Positions 17,445 through 25,317 of a stretch of 64,000 bases of DNA are shown one piece after another. Below the pieces are notes generated by a model. The model saw nothing but the letters and a program-made list of their open reading frames with translations, had not been told where the DNA came from and did no database searches. The DNA lies in NCBI GenBank assembly GCA_963643465.1, contig CAVIJT010000008.1, positions 62,001 through 126,000 of the forward strand, in the 5' to 3' direction. Within the stretch, counting starts at the first letter, position 1. Each line of letters opens with the position of its first letter. Source of the stretch: CAG-411 sp963643465. Lineage in GTDB: Bacteria; Bacillota; Clostridia; Lachnospirales; Lachnospiraceae. Position numbers and translations under genes: made by a program.

Positions 17445-17495
17445 AAGAGCTCGCAAACCCTTGTAAATCAAGGGATGCGGGCTCTTGCTTTTTCT
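17445..17495 (+). terminator. Terminator just inside left element end
   Basis: A long stem AAGAGCTCGCA / TGCGGGCTCTT with an inner CCTTG/CAAGG hairpin is followed by CTTTTTCTTTT. It lies immediately after the guaA stop, on the element side of attL, and would end guaA transcription after integration. Confidence 0.8.
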
Positions 17496-17497
17496 TT

Positions 17498-17516
17498 TGG
17501 TACTATTTTGGTACTA
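17498..17516 (+). repeat. Left arm-type repeat, candidate integrase site
   Basis: TGGTACTATTTTGGTACTA contains two TTGGTACTA-like units 11 bp apart. The same 19 bases with one change occur at 37393-37411 near the other end of the element. Placement inside both ends in the same orientation suits integrase arm-type sites (inference). Confidence 0.5.
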
Positions 17517-17556
17517 AAATGAGCCATTTCATAGGAATGATTTCAAAATATTTGTT

Positions 17557-18054
17557 TTACGCATGAGGCCAGGTTATCTTCCACTGGAAGTATTCTTCTT
17601 TGGTAATCTTTCCTGATGCCAGTTCTTGTTTCTTTTTGTTCCATTCAAACATATGAAAATTCAATGTTTCATCTTGAAAGATGAGCGATATTGGTGAAAT
17701 TGTGGAAGTGTGTTTCGCTTCGTTATATGTCATGGAAACATCGCTATCATCATATACATTTTTAAGTTCTGTAAGATTGATTATCTCATATCCCTTTTCT
17801 TCTTCTAACCAGAATAATGATTCGATAAGATCTAAAGTAGTATCCCCGGTTAAATTACGCAGACAGGCAGGATGAATGTTAAGAATATCTGCCATTTGCA
17901 AAATCATATCATCTTTTGGTACCCGGTAGTTACTTTCGTATTGTGCAATACGGACGGCGGCATTTTTTGGTTCAAAGCCAAGTGATTCGCCTAAAGTACC
18001 TTGTGTGAAGTTTCGAAAGGTTCTGATTCGTTTGATTCGTTCACCGATTGTCAT
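17557..18054 (-). CDS. XRE-family (CI-like) transcriptional regulator
   Basis: This 165-residue protein, divergent from the excisionase and integrase genes, has an N-terminal helix-turn-helix of about 65 residues (MTIGERIKRIRTFRNFTQGT onward, with a recognition helix near AAVRIAQYE). The C-terminal 95 residues lack peptidase Ser/Lys motifs of LexA type. It probably represses the divergent integration genes. The 280-bp intergenic region between them carries several TTAACAAAT-like repeats that could be its operators. The Shine-Dalgarno GGGAGGT is visible on the minus strand. Confidence 0.82.
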   Translation of the reverse strand: MTIGERIKRIRTFRNFTQGTLGESLGFEPKNAAVRIAQYESNYRVPKDDMILQMADILNIHPACLRNLTGDTTLDLIESLFWLEEEKGYEIINLTELKNVYDDSDVSMTYNEAKHTSTISPISLIFQDETLNFHMFEWNKKKQELASGKITKEEYFQWKITWPHA

Positions 18055-18170
18055 GGTAAAACCTCCCTGTATGATTGTAATACTTATATATTTTGAAGGA
18101 GACAGTTCTTAAAAAGCAAAGAAGTTCCTACCAATATCAGTATAACATAGGATTTGGTAAAAGAAAATAA

Positions 18171-18260
18171 AAATTAACAAATATGATAATTTAACAAAAA
18201 TGCTTATTGACAAATATTGAGCAAATATGTTAAAACTATATACAATAAATATTTAACATA
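18171..18260 (+). promoter_or_regulatory. Operator-like repeats between divergent regulator and excisionase genes
   Basis: TTAACAAATAT (18174), TTAACAAAAAT (18191) and TTGACAAATAT (18207) are spaced 17 and 16 nt apart, followed by inverted ATGTTAAAA (18228) and by TTTAACATAAA (18252). The third copy includes TTGACA (18207-18212), a possible -35 for the rightward genes. This suits repressor control of excision and integration. Confidence 0.45.
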
Positions 18261-18355
18261 AAAGTTTAATGTTTGTTGTAAAGGTTCACTTGTAGGAACC
18301 TTTGGTACTGATATAAACAAATACAGGGGAGAGAATGAAGAAGGAGGAATGTTTT

Positions 18356-18553
18356 ATGGAGGCACTATTTTATAATTCAGATGATGTGGCACAGATGCTT
18401 GGTGTATCAAAGTCAAAAGCATACACAATTATTCGTAAGTTAAATGAAGAACTGGAGGCAAAAGGCTTCATTACCATGCATGGAAAAGTTAGCAGACAGT
18501 ATTTTTCAGAAAAGATTTATGGATGCACGAAGACAACTGCTACAGAAGCGTAA
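18356..18553 (+). CDS. Excisionase-like helix-turn-helix protein
   Basis: This 65-residue protein has a MerR/excisionase-type winged helix-turn-helix: YNSDDVAQMLGVSKSKAYTIIRKL, then a wing with KVSRQYFSEKIYG. Such proteins direct a tyrosine integrase towards excision by bending DNA at an attachment arm. It lies directly upstream of the integrase. Start ATG 18356 is preceded by AAGGAGG with a 9-nt spacer; an earlier in-frame ATG at 18335 would add 7 residues with a weaker site. The roughly 100 nt between its stop and the integrase carry no convincing gene. Confidence 0.7.
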   Translation: MEALFYNSDDVAQMLGVSKSKAYTIIRKLNEELEAKGFITMHGKVSRQYFSEKIYGCTKTTATEA

Positions 18554-18654
18554 AAAAGAGAAGAAAGAAGCTGGTGCAAGTGCAGAGGAAAATAGAAACA
18601 AAATGCGTTTGTGCCAGTTGGATAAGGAACATGGAGTTTTGACTAGGAAAGGAT

Positions 18655-19752
18655 GTGAGGCGTATGCCAGCATATAAGGATGCAGATACAGGAAAGTGGT
18701 TCGTGAAATTCTATTGTAAGAATTGGAAGGGGGAAAACAAGCAAATCAAAAAGCGAGGTTTTGAAACAAAGCGGGCGGCATTAGAGTATGAACGTAATTA
18801 CAAGATACGTGAGGAAGGTGATCTGGATATGCCGTTTGGGGAGTTTTTTAAACTGTACCAGGAAGATATGGAAGTCCGCTTAAAACACAATACCTGGCTT
18901 AGTAAGGAACATGTTGTAAGGACAAAGATATTGCCATTTTTTAAAGATATGAAAATGAACGAAATCAGTCCCAAGGATATTGTTAAGTGGCAGAATGAGA
19001 TGATGTCTTATAAGGATGAAAAAGGAAAATCGTATTCAGAATGTTACCGGAAAACCATGCACAATCAATTAAGCTGTATTTTCAATCATGCCTGTCGCTT
19101 TTACGGATTGAAAGAAAATCCTGCGAGAAAGGCAGGAAGTATGGGAAAAGAGCAAAGTAAGGAAATGCTCTTTTGGACGAAGGAAGAGTACAATAAATTT
19201 TCGGAAGCGATTATGGATAAACCACAGGCGTATTACGCCTTTGAATTATTGTACTGGTGCGGAATTCGCTGCGGAGAATGCCTTTCCCTAACTATGGAAG
19301 ATTTCAATTTTGTAGAAGGGACACTCCGGATCAATAAATCATACCAGAGGTTAGAAGGAAAAGATATTATTACCACACCCAAAACAGCAAAGAGTAATCG
19401 AGTTATTAAGATGCCGGATTTTCTTGTAGAGGAAATGCAGGAATATTTTTCTATGTTATATGGATATAAGCCGACAGACAGGATTTTTCCATTTACAAAA
19501 AGTTTTTTGCATCATGAAATGGACAGAGGGAGCAGGATAGCAGGAGTGAAAAGAATTCGTGTTCATGATCTTCGGCATTCACACGTCAGTTTGTTGATTC
19601 AGCTTGGATTTTCAGCGGTAGCCATTGCAGATAGAGTGGGGCATGAAAGTATTGTTATAACGTATCGATATGCACATTTGTTTCCGTCGGAGCAGACGGC
19701 GATGGCAGACAAGTTGAACATGCAAAAAGAGGAACTTACGGATGAGAATTAA
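18655..19752 (+). CDS. int: Tyrosine recombinase (phage-type integrase)
   Basis: This 365-residue site-specific recombinase has an N-terminal arm-binding AP2-like domain (about 1-55), a SAM-like core-binding domain (about 60-165) and a catalytic domain with R in GIRCGECLSL, H-x-x-R in HDLRHSH, H in VGHESIV and the nucleophilic Y in TYRYAHL. It would insert the element into the guaA 3' end and excise it with the upstream excisionase-like protein. The start could be GTG 18655 (AGGAAAGGA upstream) or ATG 18664; the protein is the same apart from three residues. Confidence 0.93.
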   Translation: MRRMPAYKDADTGKWFVKFYCKNWKGENKQIKKRGFETKRAALEYERNYKIREEGDLDMPFGEFFKLYQEDMEVRLKHNTWLSKEHVVRTKILPFFKDMKMNEISPKDIVKWQNEMMSYKDEKGKSYSECYRKTMHNQLSCIFNHACRFYGLKENPARKAGSMGKEQSKEMLFWTKEEYNKFSEAIMDKPQAYYAFELLYWCGIRCGECLSLTMEDFNFVEGTLRINKSYQRLEGKDIITTPKTAKSNRVIKMPDFLVEEMQEYFSMLYGYKPTDRIFPFTKSFLHHEMDRGSRIAGVKRIRVHDLRHSHVSLLIQLGFSAVAIADRVGHESIVITYRYAHLFPSEQTAMADKLNMQKEELTDEN

Positions 19753-19783
19753 GTGATAAATCAGAAGATAGGAGTGACAAGTT

Positions 19784-20104
19784 ATGAGCAAAGCAAATCT
19801 TGACCTTAAAGGAAGAAAAAGAAGTGTGAATGTGGGGTTTCGTGTTTCGCCACAGGAAGCAGAAGAATTAAATGTGAAAGTGGCGCTGAGTGGACTAAAT
19901 AAACAGGATTATATCATGAAATGTCTGATGCAACAGGAAATTCGGGTAGTCTGTGGAAGAAAGGTTGCAAGAGAAATGAAGATGTATCTGGAAGCAATAC
20001 TGGAAGAACTACAATTTTTGGAGGAAGGGGTGGTGCCGGAGGAAGAGGTTTTTCTTCCTTTGCAACATATATTGAAAATTTTGAATGCAGAAGAATCAGA
20101 GTGA
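19784..20104 (+). CDS. Small MobC-like / ribbon-helix-helix protein
   Basis: This 106-residue protein has an N-terminal segment KRSVNVGFRVSPQEAEELNVKVALSGLNKQDYIMKCL that resembles the ribbon-helix-helix DNA-binding region of mobilisation accessory (MobC-like) proteins, followed by a helical acidic tail. In mobilisable elements such proteins bind oriT and help a relaxase. An oriT-like hairpin cluster lies about 750 bp downstream, but no relaxase gene is present. The next gene begins just after its stop. The exact family is uncertain. Confidence 0.5.
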   Translation: MSKANLDLKGRKRSVNVGFRVSPQEAEELNVKVALSGLNKQDYIMKCLMQQEIRVVCGRKVAREMKMYLEAILEELQFLEEGVVPEEEVFLPLQHILKILNAEESE

Positions 20105-20126
20105 AACAAGAAGGAGGATGATGGAT

Positions 20127-20555
20127 ATGCCGGAAAAGAATGGGCTGTTTTATGCATTTAATTTGCGTTTTTCGTATTTGAATCGTCAGCATGTTGAACT
20201 GTTGAATAAATTGGAAAATGAAAGTGCATCAGGGCGAAAAACAAGGACAAGGATTATCATGGATGCACTGGAAGAATATTTTGCAAATCAAGAGAAAGTA
20301 GGAGAGATGAAAGATTCAGGAAAGTATATCACGGAGGAACAGTTGGAAAATGTAAAAAACGAGGTACGGGCGGAGGTGTATCAGGACTGTATGAGGATGA
20401 TGGCTGGCAATATGGTGGCAAGAAATTCCAATATATTGCCACAAAACGGTGAAATGAATCAAAAAAGTACGCCAGATAGGACAGTAAATGACGAAGATGA
20501 TTATGATATTGCGAATGATGAGGTTGTAATGAGTAACATAGCAAGATGGAGTTGA
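20127..20555 (+). CDS. Small DNA-binding-like protein upstream of iterons
   Basis: This 142-residue protein with N-terminal LFYAFNLRFSYLNRQHVELLNKLENE and RKTRTRIIMDALEEYF looks like a ribbon-helix-helix or similar DNA-binding domain; the C-terminal half is acidic, low in structure and not recognisable. Start ATG 20127 fits AAGGAGG at 20111-20117; nearer ATGs at 20118 and 20121 are too close to it. The iteron array begins 18 bp after its stop, so it is the natural candidate for the iteron-binding protein, either a replication/partition factor or an autoregulator (inference from position). Confidence 0.55.
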   Translation: MPEKNGLFYAFNLRFSYLNRQHVELLNKLENESASGRKTRTRIIMDALEEYFANQEKVGEMKDSGKYITEEQLENVKNEVRAEVYQDCMRMMAGNMVARNSNILPQNGEMNQKSTPDRTVNDEDDYDIANDEVVMSNIARWS

Positions 20556-20572
20556 GGTGTGGTATAGAAATG

Positions 20573-20794
20573 GTATCATACCTGTAAAGGAAATATATCA
20601 TACCTGTGGAGGAACTGTGGAAAAACTGTACAATATCTGTATAGGATTTTCTGGAAGTTCCTTTTTCTTTGCTATTCACTTGTATAAGAACTGTATCATA
20701 CCTGTACAAAAATGATACAGTACCTGTATGAAAGTTGTGGTATACCTGTATGAAAGTTGTGGTATACCTGTACGAAATATGTACCATACCTGTA
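20573..20794 (+). repeat. Iteron array, 14-bp unit at 22-bp period
   Basis: Eight copies match the consensus GTATCATACCTGTA, starting at 20573, 20595, 20628, 20693, 20715, 20737, 20759 and 20781. The last five are exactly 22 bp apart, as are the first two; the third is 33 bp (1.5 periods) after the second. The 22-bp period is two helical turns, so all sites face the same side of the DNA, which is typical of origin iterons or partition centromeres. Confidence 0.85.
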
Positions 20795-20839
20795 CAAGAT
20801 GGAAAAAATTGGTAAAATTTGAGGGCGTATACGGGGTTT

Positions 20840-20915
20840 CAGGGGTGTCCCCTGACCAGAGGGCATTTTGTGATACAAAATGCGTATCTGGCAAAACCGT
20901 TTCTTACGGGTTTGG
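20840..20915 (+). other. Candidate oriT: three-hairpin cluster
   Basis: Hairpin 1 is CAGGGG-TGT-CCCCTG (20840-20854). Hairpin 2 has outer CCAGA/TCTGG (20856-20860, 20887-20891) and inner GCATTTTGT-GAT-ACAAAATGC (20863-20883). Hairpin 3 is CCGT-TTCTT-ACGG near 20897-20909. GC-rich palindromes beside a MobC-like gene are typical of transfer origins, but no nic site is assigned. Confidence 0.45.
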
Positions 20916-21108
20916 GTTCGATTAGATGGAGAAAAATGCTGATGATCGATAAAGAGAAAAGTACGAAAGAGTGGTTACTTATAGATTGTAGGGAATAACA
21001 GATAGAATATGAAAAGGATTTTAACATTTGTTTTTAGAGTGAAAAAAGGTAACTAGAGAATTCGTTGGATATAATCTACAGTTTATTTCGAGAACTCAAA
21101 AGAAAATA

Positions 21109-21137
21109 TTGATAAAAGGTACTGGTTTTGATATAAT
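21109..21137 (+). promoter_or_regulatory. Strong promoter of type I restriction operon
   Basis: TTGATA (21109-21114), a 17-nt spacer and TATAAT (21132-21137), with TGA directly before the -10 (extended -10). It would drive the regulator gene at 21184 and the hsd genes behind it. Confidence 0.75.
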
Positions 21138-21183
21138 ATATTTGTAATTGGGTAAAATCAAGAGCTTTGTTGGAGGATACATA

Positions 21184-21417
21184 ATGGACAATAAGGAAAT
21201 AAAAGTAACATATAGACCACTGTGGAAATTATTAATTGATAGAAAGATTAGCAAAGCGGATTTAAGAAAGCGAACTCGCATAGCAGCTAGTACATTTACT
21301 AAGATGAATAATGATCAAATGGTATCATTAGATGTAGTTGCACGCATTTGCTATGAACTAGGATGTACCTTTGATGAAGTAGTTGAATTAGATTCTAAAA
21401 AAACGGAAGATATATAA
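21184..21417 (+). CDS. Cro-like helix-turn-helix regulator
   Basis: This 77-residue XRE-type protein reads MDNKEIKVTYRPLWKLLIDR, then KADLRKRTRIAASTFTKMNND (recognition helix) and a short helical end. It belongs to the small YozG-like group often found with type I restriction systems. Start ATG 21184 has TTGGAGG 7-12 nt upstream. It is first in the operon, 49 nt before hsdM, and is likely to tune expression of the methylase and restriction genes from the promoter just upstream. Confidence 0.82.
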   Translation: MDNKEIKVTYRPLWKLLIDRKISKADLRKRTRIAASTFTKMNNDQMVSLDVVARICYELGCTFDEVVELDSKKTEDI

Positions 21418-21466
21418 TTGGTTAAGAGGAAAATTGAATAATAGATTATTTGGAGGAAGTACCGTA

Positions 21467-23335
21467 ATGGATAATAGAAGTATCAAAAAATTAGAAGCAG
21501 ATTTGTGGGAGTCTGCAGATCTGCTTAGGGCAGGCTCAAAACTGACATCGAATCAGTATTGTATGCCTGTTCTAGGTCTATTGTTTTTAAGATATGCATA
21601 TAGCAGATTTAAGCTGGTTGAAAAAGAAATATTAAAGGACAGACCGGTTAGAAATGGACGTCAGATGCCTGTAGAAGCAAGTGATTTTACTGCAAAGAGT
21701 GCATTGTACCTTCCGGAAATGGCTCAGTATAGCTGGCTTGTAAATTTGCCTGAAAACGTTGCTTCTTTAAATATGACAAATGTGTCAGGTCAGACAATGG
21801 CAAGTCTTGGGGAGGTAGTAAATAATGCGATGGAACTTGTAGAGCAGCAGAGTGAACAGCTTACAGGAGTTCTTCCAAAGAGTTATACGGATTTTTCAGA
21901 TGAGCTACTTAGCGAGCTTCTCAGAATATTTAATAATAATGCTCTTGATGAAGTTGGCGGAGACGTAATTGGTCGTATCTATGAGTATTTTTTAAATAAA
22001 TTTGCAAAGAACATTGCTTCTGATGATGGTGTGTTTTTTACACCGAAGTCACTTGTAAAAATGATTGTAAATATTCTTGAACCAGCTGGCGGTGTATTAT
22101 TAGATCCGGCTTGTGGTTCGGGTGGGATGTTTGTTCAGACTGGTGATTTTGTAAATGAAGCAGGCTTGCAGGCGAATAACAGTATGACTTTTTATGGACA
22201 GGAAAAGGTGGAATACAATGCTAAGCTTTGTCTTATGAATATGGCTGTTCATGGTCTGACAGGTGTTATTAAGTCTGGTGATGAGGCAAATACATTTTAT
22301 TATGATGCACATAATTTGGAAGGCAAGTGTAATTATGTGATGGCAAATCCACCTTTTAACGTAGATAAAGTTAAGGCAGAGTCAACTGCCAGTGCAGGCA
22401 GACTTCCATTTGGTGTGCCAAAAGAAAACAAAAATAAGGAAATTGGAAATGCAAATTATTTATGGATTTCTTACTTCTATGCATATTTGAATGAAACAGG
22501 AAGAGCAGGATTTGTCATGGCTTCCTCTGCTACAGACAGTCAAGGAAGTGACAAAGATATCAGAGAGAGACTGATAAAAACGGGTCATGCAGATGTCATG
22601 ATCGGTGTCGCAAACAATTTCTTTTATACCAAGAGCTTGCCATGTTCCTTGTGGTTTTTTGATAAAGGAAAGCCAGATGAATTAAGGGATAAAGTCTTAT
22701 TTATTGATGCAAGAAATTATTATACTGTAGTTGATCGTACTCTGAATGAGTGGAATGAGTGGCAACTCAAAAATATGAATGCTATTGTCTGGCTTTACAG
22801 AGGTGAAACAGATAAATACAAAGCATTGTTGGAAGAATATAAGATTGCTCTTAAAGAAATGATTTCAGAAGCAGACGATGATCAACTGAATGTTATATTA
22901 GATGATGTGTTTATAAACGGATTGGAGATTGCAAAGCAATATGTAAAAGCACTTAGAGAGTCGGCTAAGAAAGAAGTAGAAGGGTGTGATAAGAGGGAAA
23001 AGAAAAAAATACAGGCTTCATGGGATGAGAAAATTTCATATGCAGAAGAAATTGTAGGAGTAGTAAAAGAAGCCCATTGGCTTTATAGCAAGTTTGGAGA
23101 AGGCATCTATGAGGATATCTCTGGACTTTGCAAAATTGCTGATCTTAAAATGATTGAAGAAAAAGGATGGTCATTGACACCTGGCGCTTATGTTGGTGTA
23201 GCACCACAAGAGGACGACGGGGTGGATTTTGAGGAACGGATGACAGAGATACATAAAGAGTTACTGTCACTGCAGGCTGAAAGTAATGAGCTGATGGATA
23301 CTATCTCGAAAAATTTTAAGGAGATGGGGTTGTGA
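21467..23335 (+). CDS. hsdM: Type I restriction-modification DNA methyltransferase subunit (system 1)
   Basis: This about 622-residue N6-adenine methyltransferase of the gamma class has an N-terminal HsdM helical domain (about 1-150), SAM-binding motif DPACGSGGM near residue 213 and catalytic NPPF near 293. The C-terminal 150 residues are helical and charged and contact the specificity subunit. Start ATG 21467 has GGAGG upstream; an in-frame ATG at 21434 has none. The end overlaps hsdS by 4 nt (GTGA). Together with hsdS it methylates the host's recognition sites, and with hsdR it restricts foreign DNA. Confidence 0.93.
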   Translation: MDNRSIKKLEADLWESADLLRAGSKLTSNQYCMPVLGLLFLRYAYSRFKLVEKEILKDRPVRNGRQMPVEASDFTAKSALYLPEMAQYSWLVNLPENVASLNMTNVSGQTMASLGEVVNNAMELVEQQSEQLTGVLPKSYTDFSDELLSELLRIFNNNALDEVGGDVIGRIYEYFLNKFAKNIASDDGVFFTPKSLVKMIVNILEPAGGVLLDPACGSGGMFVQTGDFVNEAGLQANNSMTFYGQEKVEYNAKLCLMNMAVHGLTGVIKSGDEANTFYYDAHNLEGKCNYVMANPPFNVDKVKAESTASAGRLPFGVPKENKNKEIGNANYLWISYFYAYLNETGRAGFVMASSATDSQGSDKDIRERLIKTGHADVMIGVANNFFYTKSLPCSLWFFDKGKPDELRDKVLFIDARNYYTVVDRTLNEWNEWQLKNMNAIVWLYRGETDKYKALLEEYKIALKEMISEADDDQLNVILDDVFINGLEIAKQYVKALRESAKKEVEGCDKREKKKIQASWDEKISYAEEIVGVVKEAHWLYSKFGEGIYEDISGLCKIADLKMIEEKGWSLTPGAYVGVAPQEDDGVDFEERMTEIHKELLSLQAESNELMDTISKNFKEMGL

Positions 23336-24492
23336 GTTGGAAAAAAGTTAAACTTGGTGATATTGCAGAATTTAGTAATGGAATCAATTTTGGAAAAGAA
23401 GCATATACAAAGGGAATTAAATTGATAGGAGTTTCGAATTTTGCAAATAGATTCTATCCGGATTACGATGAATTACAAGAGGTAAGAGAAGATATTGTTC
23501 GAGAAAATGACTTTTTGAAGTCAGGAGACATTGTATTTGTGCGTTCAAATGGAAATAAAGAGTTAGTAGGGAGATGCATGCTGATTAAAGAACCGCCTAC
23601 AAGAGTAACTTTCTCGGGATTTTGTATTAGGGCAAGATTGAAGGAGTTAAATAATTACAATCCTATGTTTTGGTGTTATCATTTTAAAAATAAAGTCTTT
23701 AGACGAGTAATGTCAGGTACTGCGATTGGCACAAATATTCAGAATCTTAGTCAGGGTAGATTGGCAGCTTATGAGGCAGATATTCCTGATTTCGACACAC
23801 AGAATAGAATTGTGGAAATATTATCTAAGTATGATGAATTAATAGAAAATAATAACAAGCAAATAAAATTATTAGAAGAAACGGCACAGCGTCTTTACAA
23901 GGAATGGTTTCTGGAATTAAGGTTTCCAAATCATGAGAAGTGTAAAATTATTGATGGGGTGCCAGAGGGGTGGAAGAAGAGGAATGTTGGTGAAATTATT
24001 GAGAAGACTGTCCGAAGTAAACAGATTAGGGCATCTGATTATCAAAAAAAAGGGTTAATTCCTATTATAGATCAAAGTAGAAATTTTATAGCAGGATACA
24101 CAAATGATACAGAAGCATTGGTGAAGAGGGATACCCCTATTATTGTTTTTGGAGATCATACAAGGGTGTTGAAATATATTCAATTTCCGTTTGCAAAAGG
24201 AGCAGATGGAACTCAATTAATAGTTTCAAATTGTGTTGAAATGCCACAATCATTATTGTATTGTAGTTTGAGTAATATTGATTTATCTAATTACCATTAT
24301 GCAAGGCATTTTAAGTATCTTAAGGCTGAAAAAATATTGATTCCAAGTTTGGAAATTGCTAATATGTTTGATAAATTTTGTAATACAATTTTTAAGGAAG
24401 TTCAATGTAGAAGGGAACTAATAGTTAGATTGTCAGAAACACGAGATAGATTATTACCAAAACTTATGAATGGAGAGATAGAGATATTATGA
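23332..24492 (+). CDS. hsdS: Type I restriction specificity subunit (system 1)
   Basis: This 386-residue protein has two target-recognition domains. The first runs from MSWKKVKLGDIAEFSNGINF to about residue 155 and is followed by the conserved helical spacer with QNRIVEILSKYDELIENNNKQ. The second runs to about 355 and is followed by a second short helical repeat with LLPKLMNGEIEIL. It sets the two half-sites of the bipartite recognition sequence. It starts with GTG overlapping the hsdM stop. The recognition sequence cannot be read from this. Confidence 0.9.
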   Translation: MSWKKVKLGDIAEFSNGINFGKEAYTKGIKLIGVSNFANRFYPDYDELQEVREDIVRENDFLKSGDIVFVRSNGNKELVGRCMLIKEPPTRVTFSGFCIRARLKELNNYNPMFWCYHFKNKVFRRVMSGTAIGTNIQNLSQGRLAAYEADIPDFDTQNRIVEILSKYDELIENNNKQIKLLEETAQRLYKEWFLELRFPNHEKCKIIDGVPEGWKKRNVGEIIEKTVRSKQIRASDYQKKGLIPIIDQSRNFIAGYTNDTEALVKRDTPIIVFGDHTRVLKYIQFPFAKGADGTQLIVSNCVEMPQSLLYCSLSNIDLSNYHYARHFKYLKAEKILIPSLEIANMFDKFCNTIFKEVQCRRELIVRLSETRDRLLPKLMNGEIEIL

Positions 24493-24516
24493 CGGATTGG
24501 TTAATGGGTTATTATA

Positions 24517-25293
24517 ATGGCAATATATGTTGTTGCTACAATTTTTATTTGTTATTTTAATGGAAAATCAGCTAAAGTTGCAAAGATACAAACAGATAAA
24601 ATGATAAGGCAATATAATATATCTAATTGTCCGAATATTACGATTCATTTTGATATTATTCGTTGGGGGGATGTGCTTTGTTATTGAAAATGAAGGAAAT
24701 AATCTAGCACATAATGTAAGTATAAAAATAAATAAAGAATTCATTGGTGGTATAGATGGAGAAATAGAAAGAGACCGACTAGAAAAACTAGCAAAGGCAA
24801 AATTATATATAGTAAGTAAGCAAAGAATTTATGCATTTCTGGGGGGAACAACCACAATTCTCAAAAATAGCTCAAAATGTTGCAGAAATTGATATATCAT
24901 ACGATGAGTATTCAGAGCATACAACAATCGATTTAAATCAATATAGCATGTTTCTTGTGTATTCATCTCCAATTGAGGATGTTTCTCAGTATTTGAAAAA
25001 AAGAGGATGATGTAAAATTTTATAAAAATATTTTGAAGCAGATTGAAAATAAGTATCCTGTTCAGAATAGTATAGTTCATACAGAAACAGAGGATGAGGC
25101 TTATAAGTATAAAATTTTCAAGATAGTTTGTTGTGAGAGAAGGGGAACCGCTAGTGCAATTGTGGAGACTTTAGAATTAGAAAAGGAATATGTTCTACAG
25201 TTTTTAATTGAGCTTGAACAAGTGGATAGACTAGTTGGGCATTTTGCTGGAATTGAAGAAGATGATTATTCTGTAGAATGGTATAGAAAATAA
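24517..25293 (+). pseudogene. Frameshifted membrane-anchored accessory gene between hsdS and hsdR
   Basis: Three successive reading frames together make one plausible protein of about 255 residues. Frame 1 starts at ATG 24517 with an N-terminal hydrophobic segment MAIYVVATIFICYF. Removing one G from the G6 tract at 24665-24670 joins it to the second frame (VIENEGNNLAHNVSIKINKE). Removing one G from the G6 tract at 24841-24846 joins that to a third (AQNVAEIDISYDEY). Removing one A from the A7 tract near 24996-25002 joins the third to the last open stretch (KYPVQNSIVHTETEDEAYKY), ending at 25293, which has a winged-helix look. All three shifts are +1 in homopolymers. It could be a pseudogene, a phase-variable gene or sequencing error. 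No known family recognised. Confidence 0.6.
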
Positions 25294-25317
25294 GTTGTTG
25301 ATTTAGGAGGTGTCATT

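Larger units (their letters stand above)
20556..21183 (+). other. 628-nt non-coding region: iterons, hairpin cluster, promoter
   Basis: This stretch has no convincing gene. It holds eight iteron copies (20573-20794), a three-hairpin block (20840-20915) and the promoter of the type I restriction operon (21109-21137). The layout resembles a replication or transfer origin. Confidence 0.7.

Noticed and set aside
18444..18677. 77-codon open frame between excisionase-like and integrase genes
   Set aside because: It overlaps the excisionase-like gene in another frame, lacks a ribosome binding site and has no protein-like features.
20573..20794. CRISPR array
   Set aside because: The units are 14 bp at 22-bp period with similar interspaces, no spacers of 30 or more bases, and no cas genes; iterons fit better.
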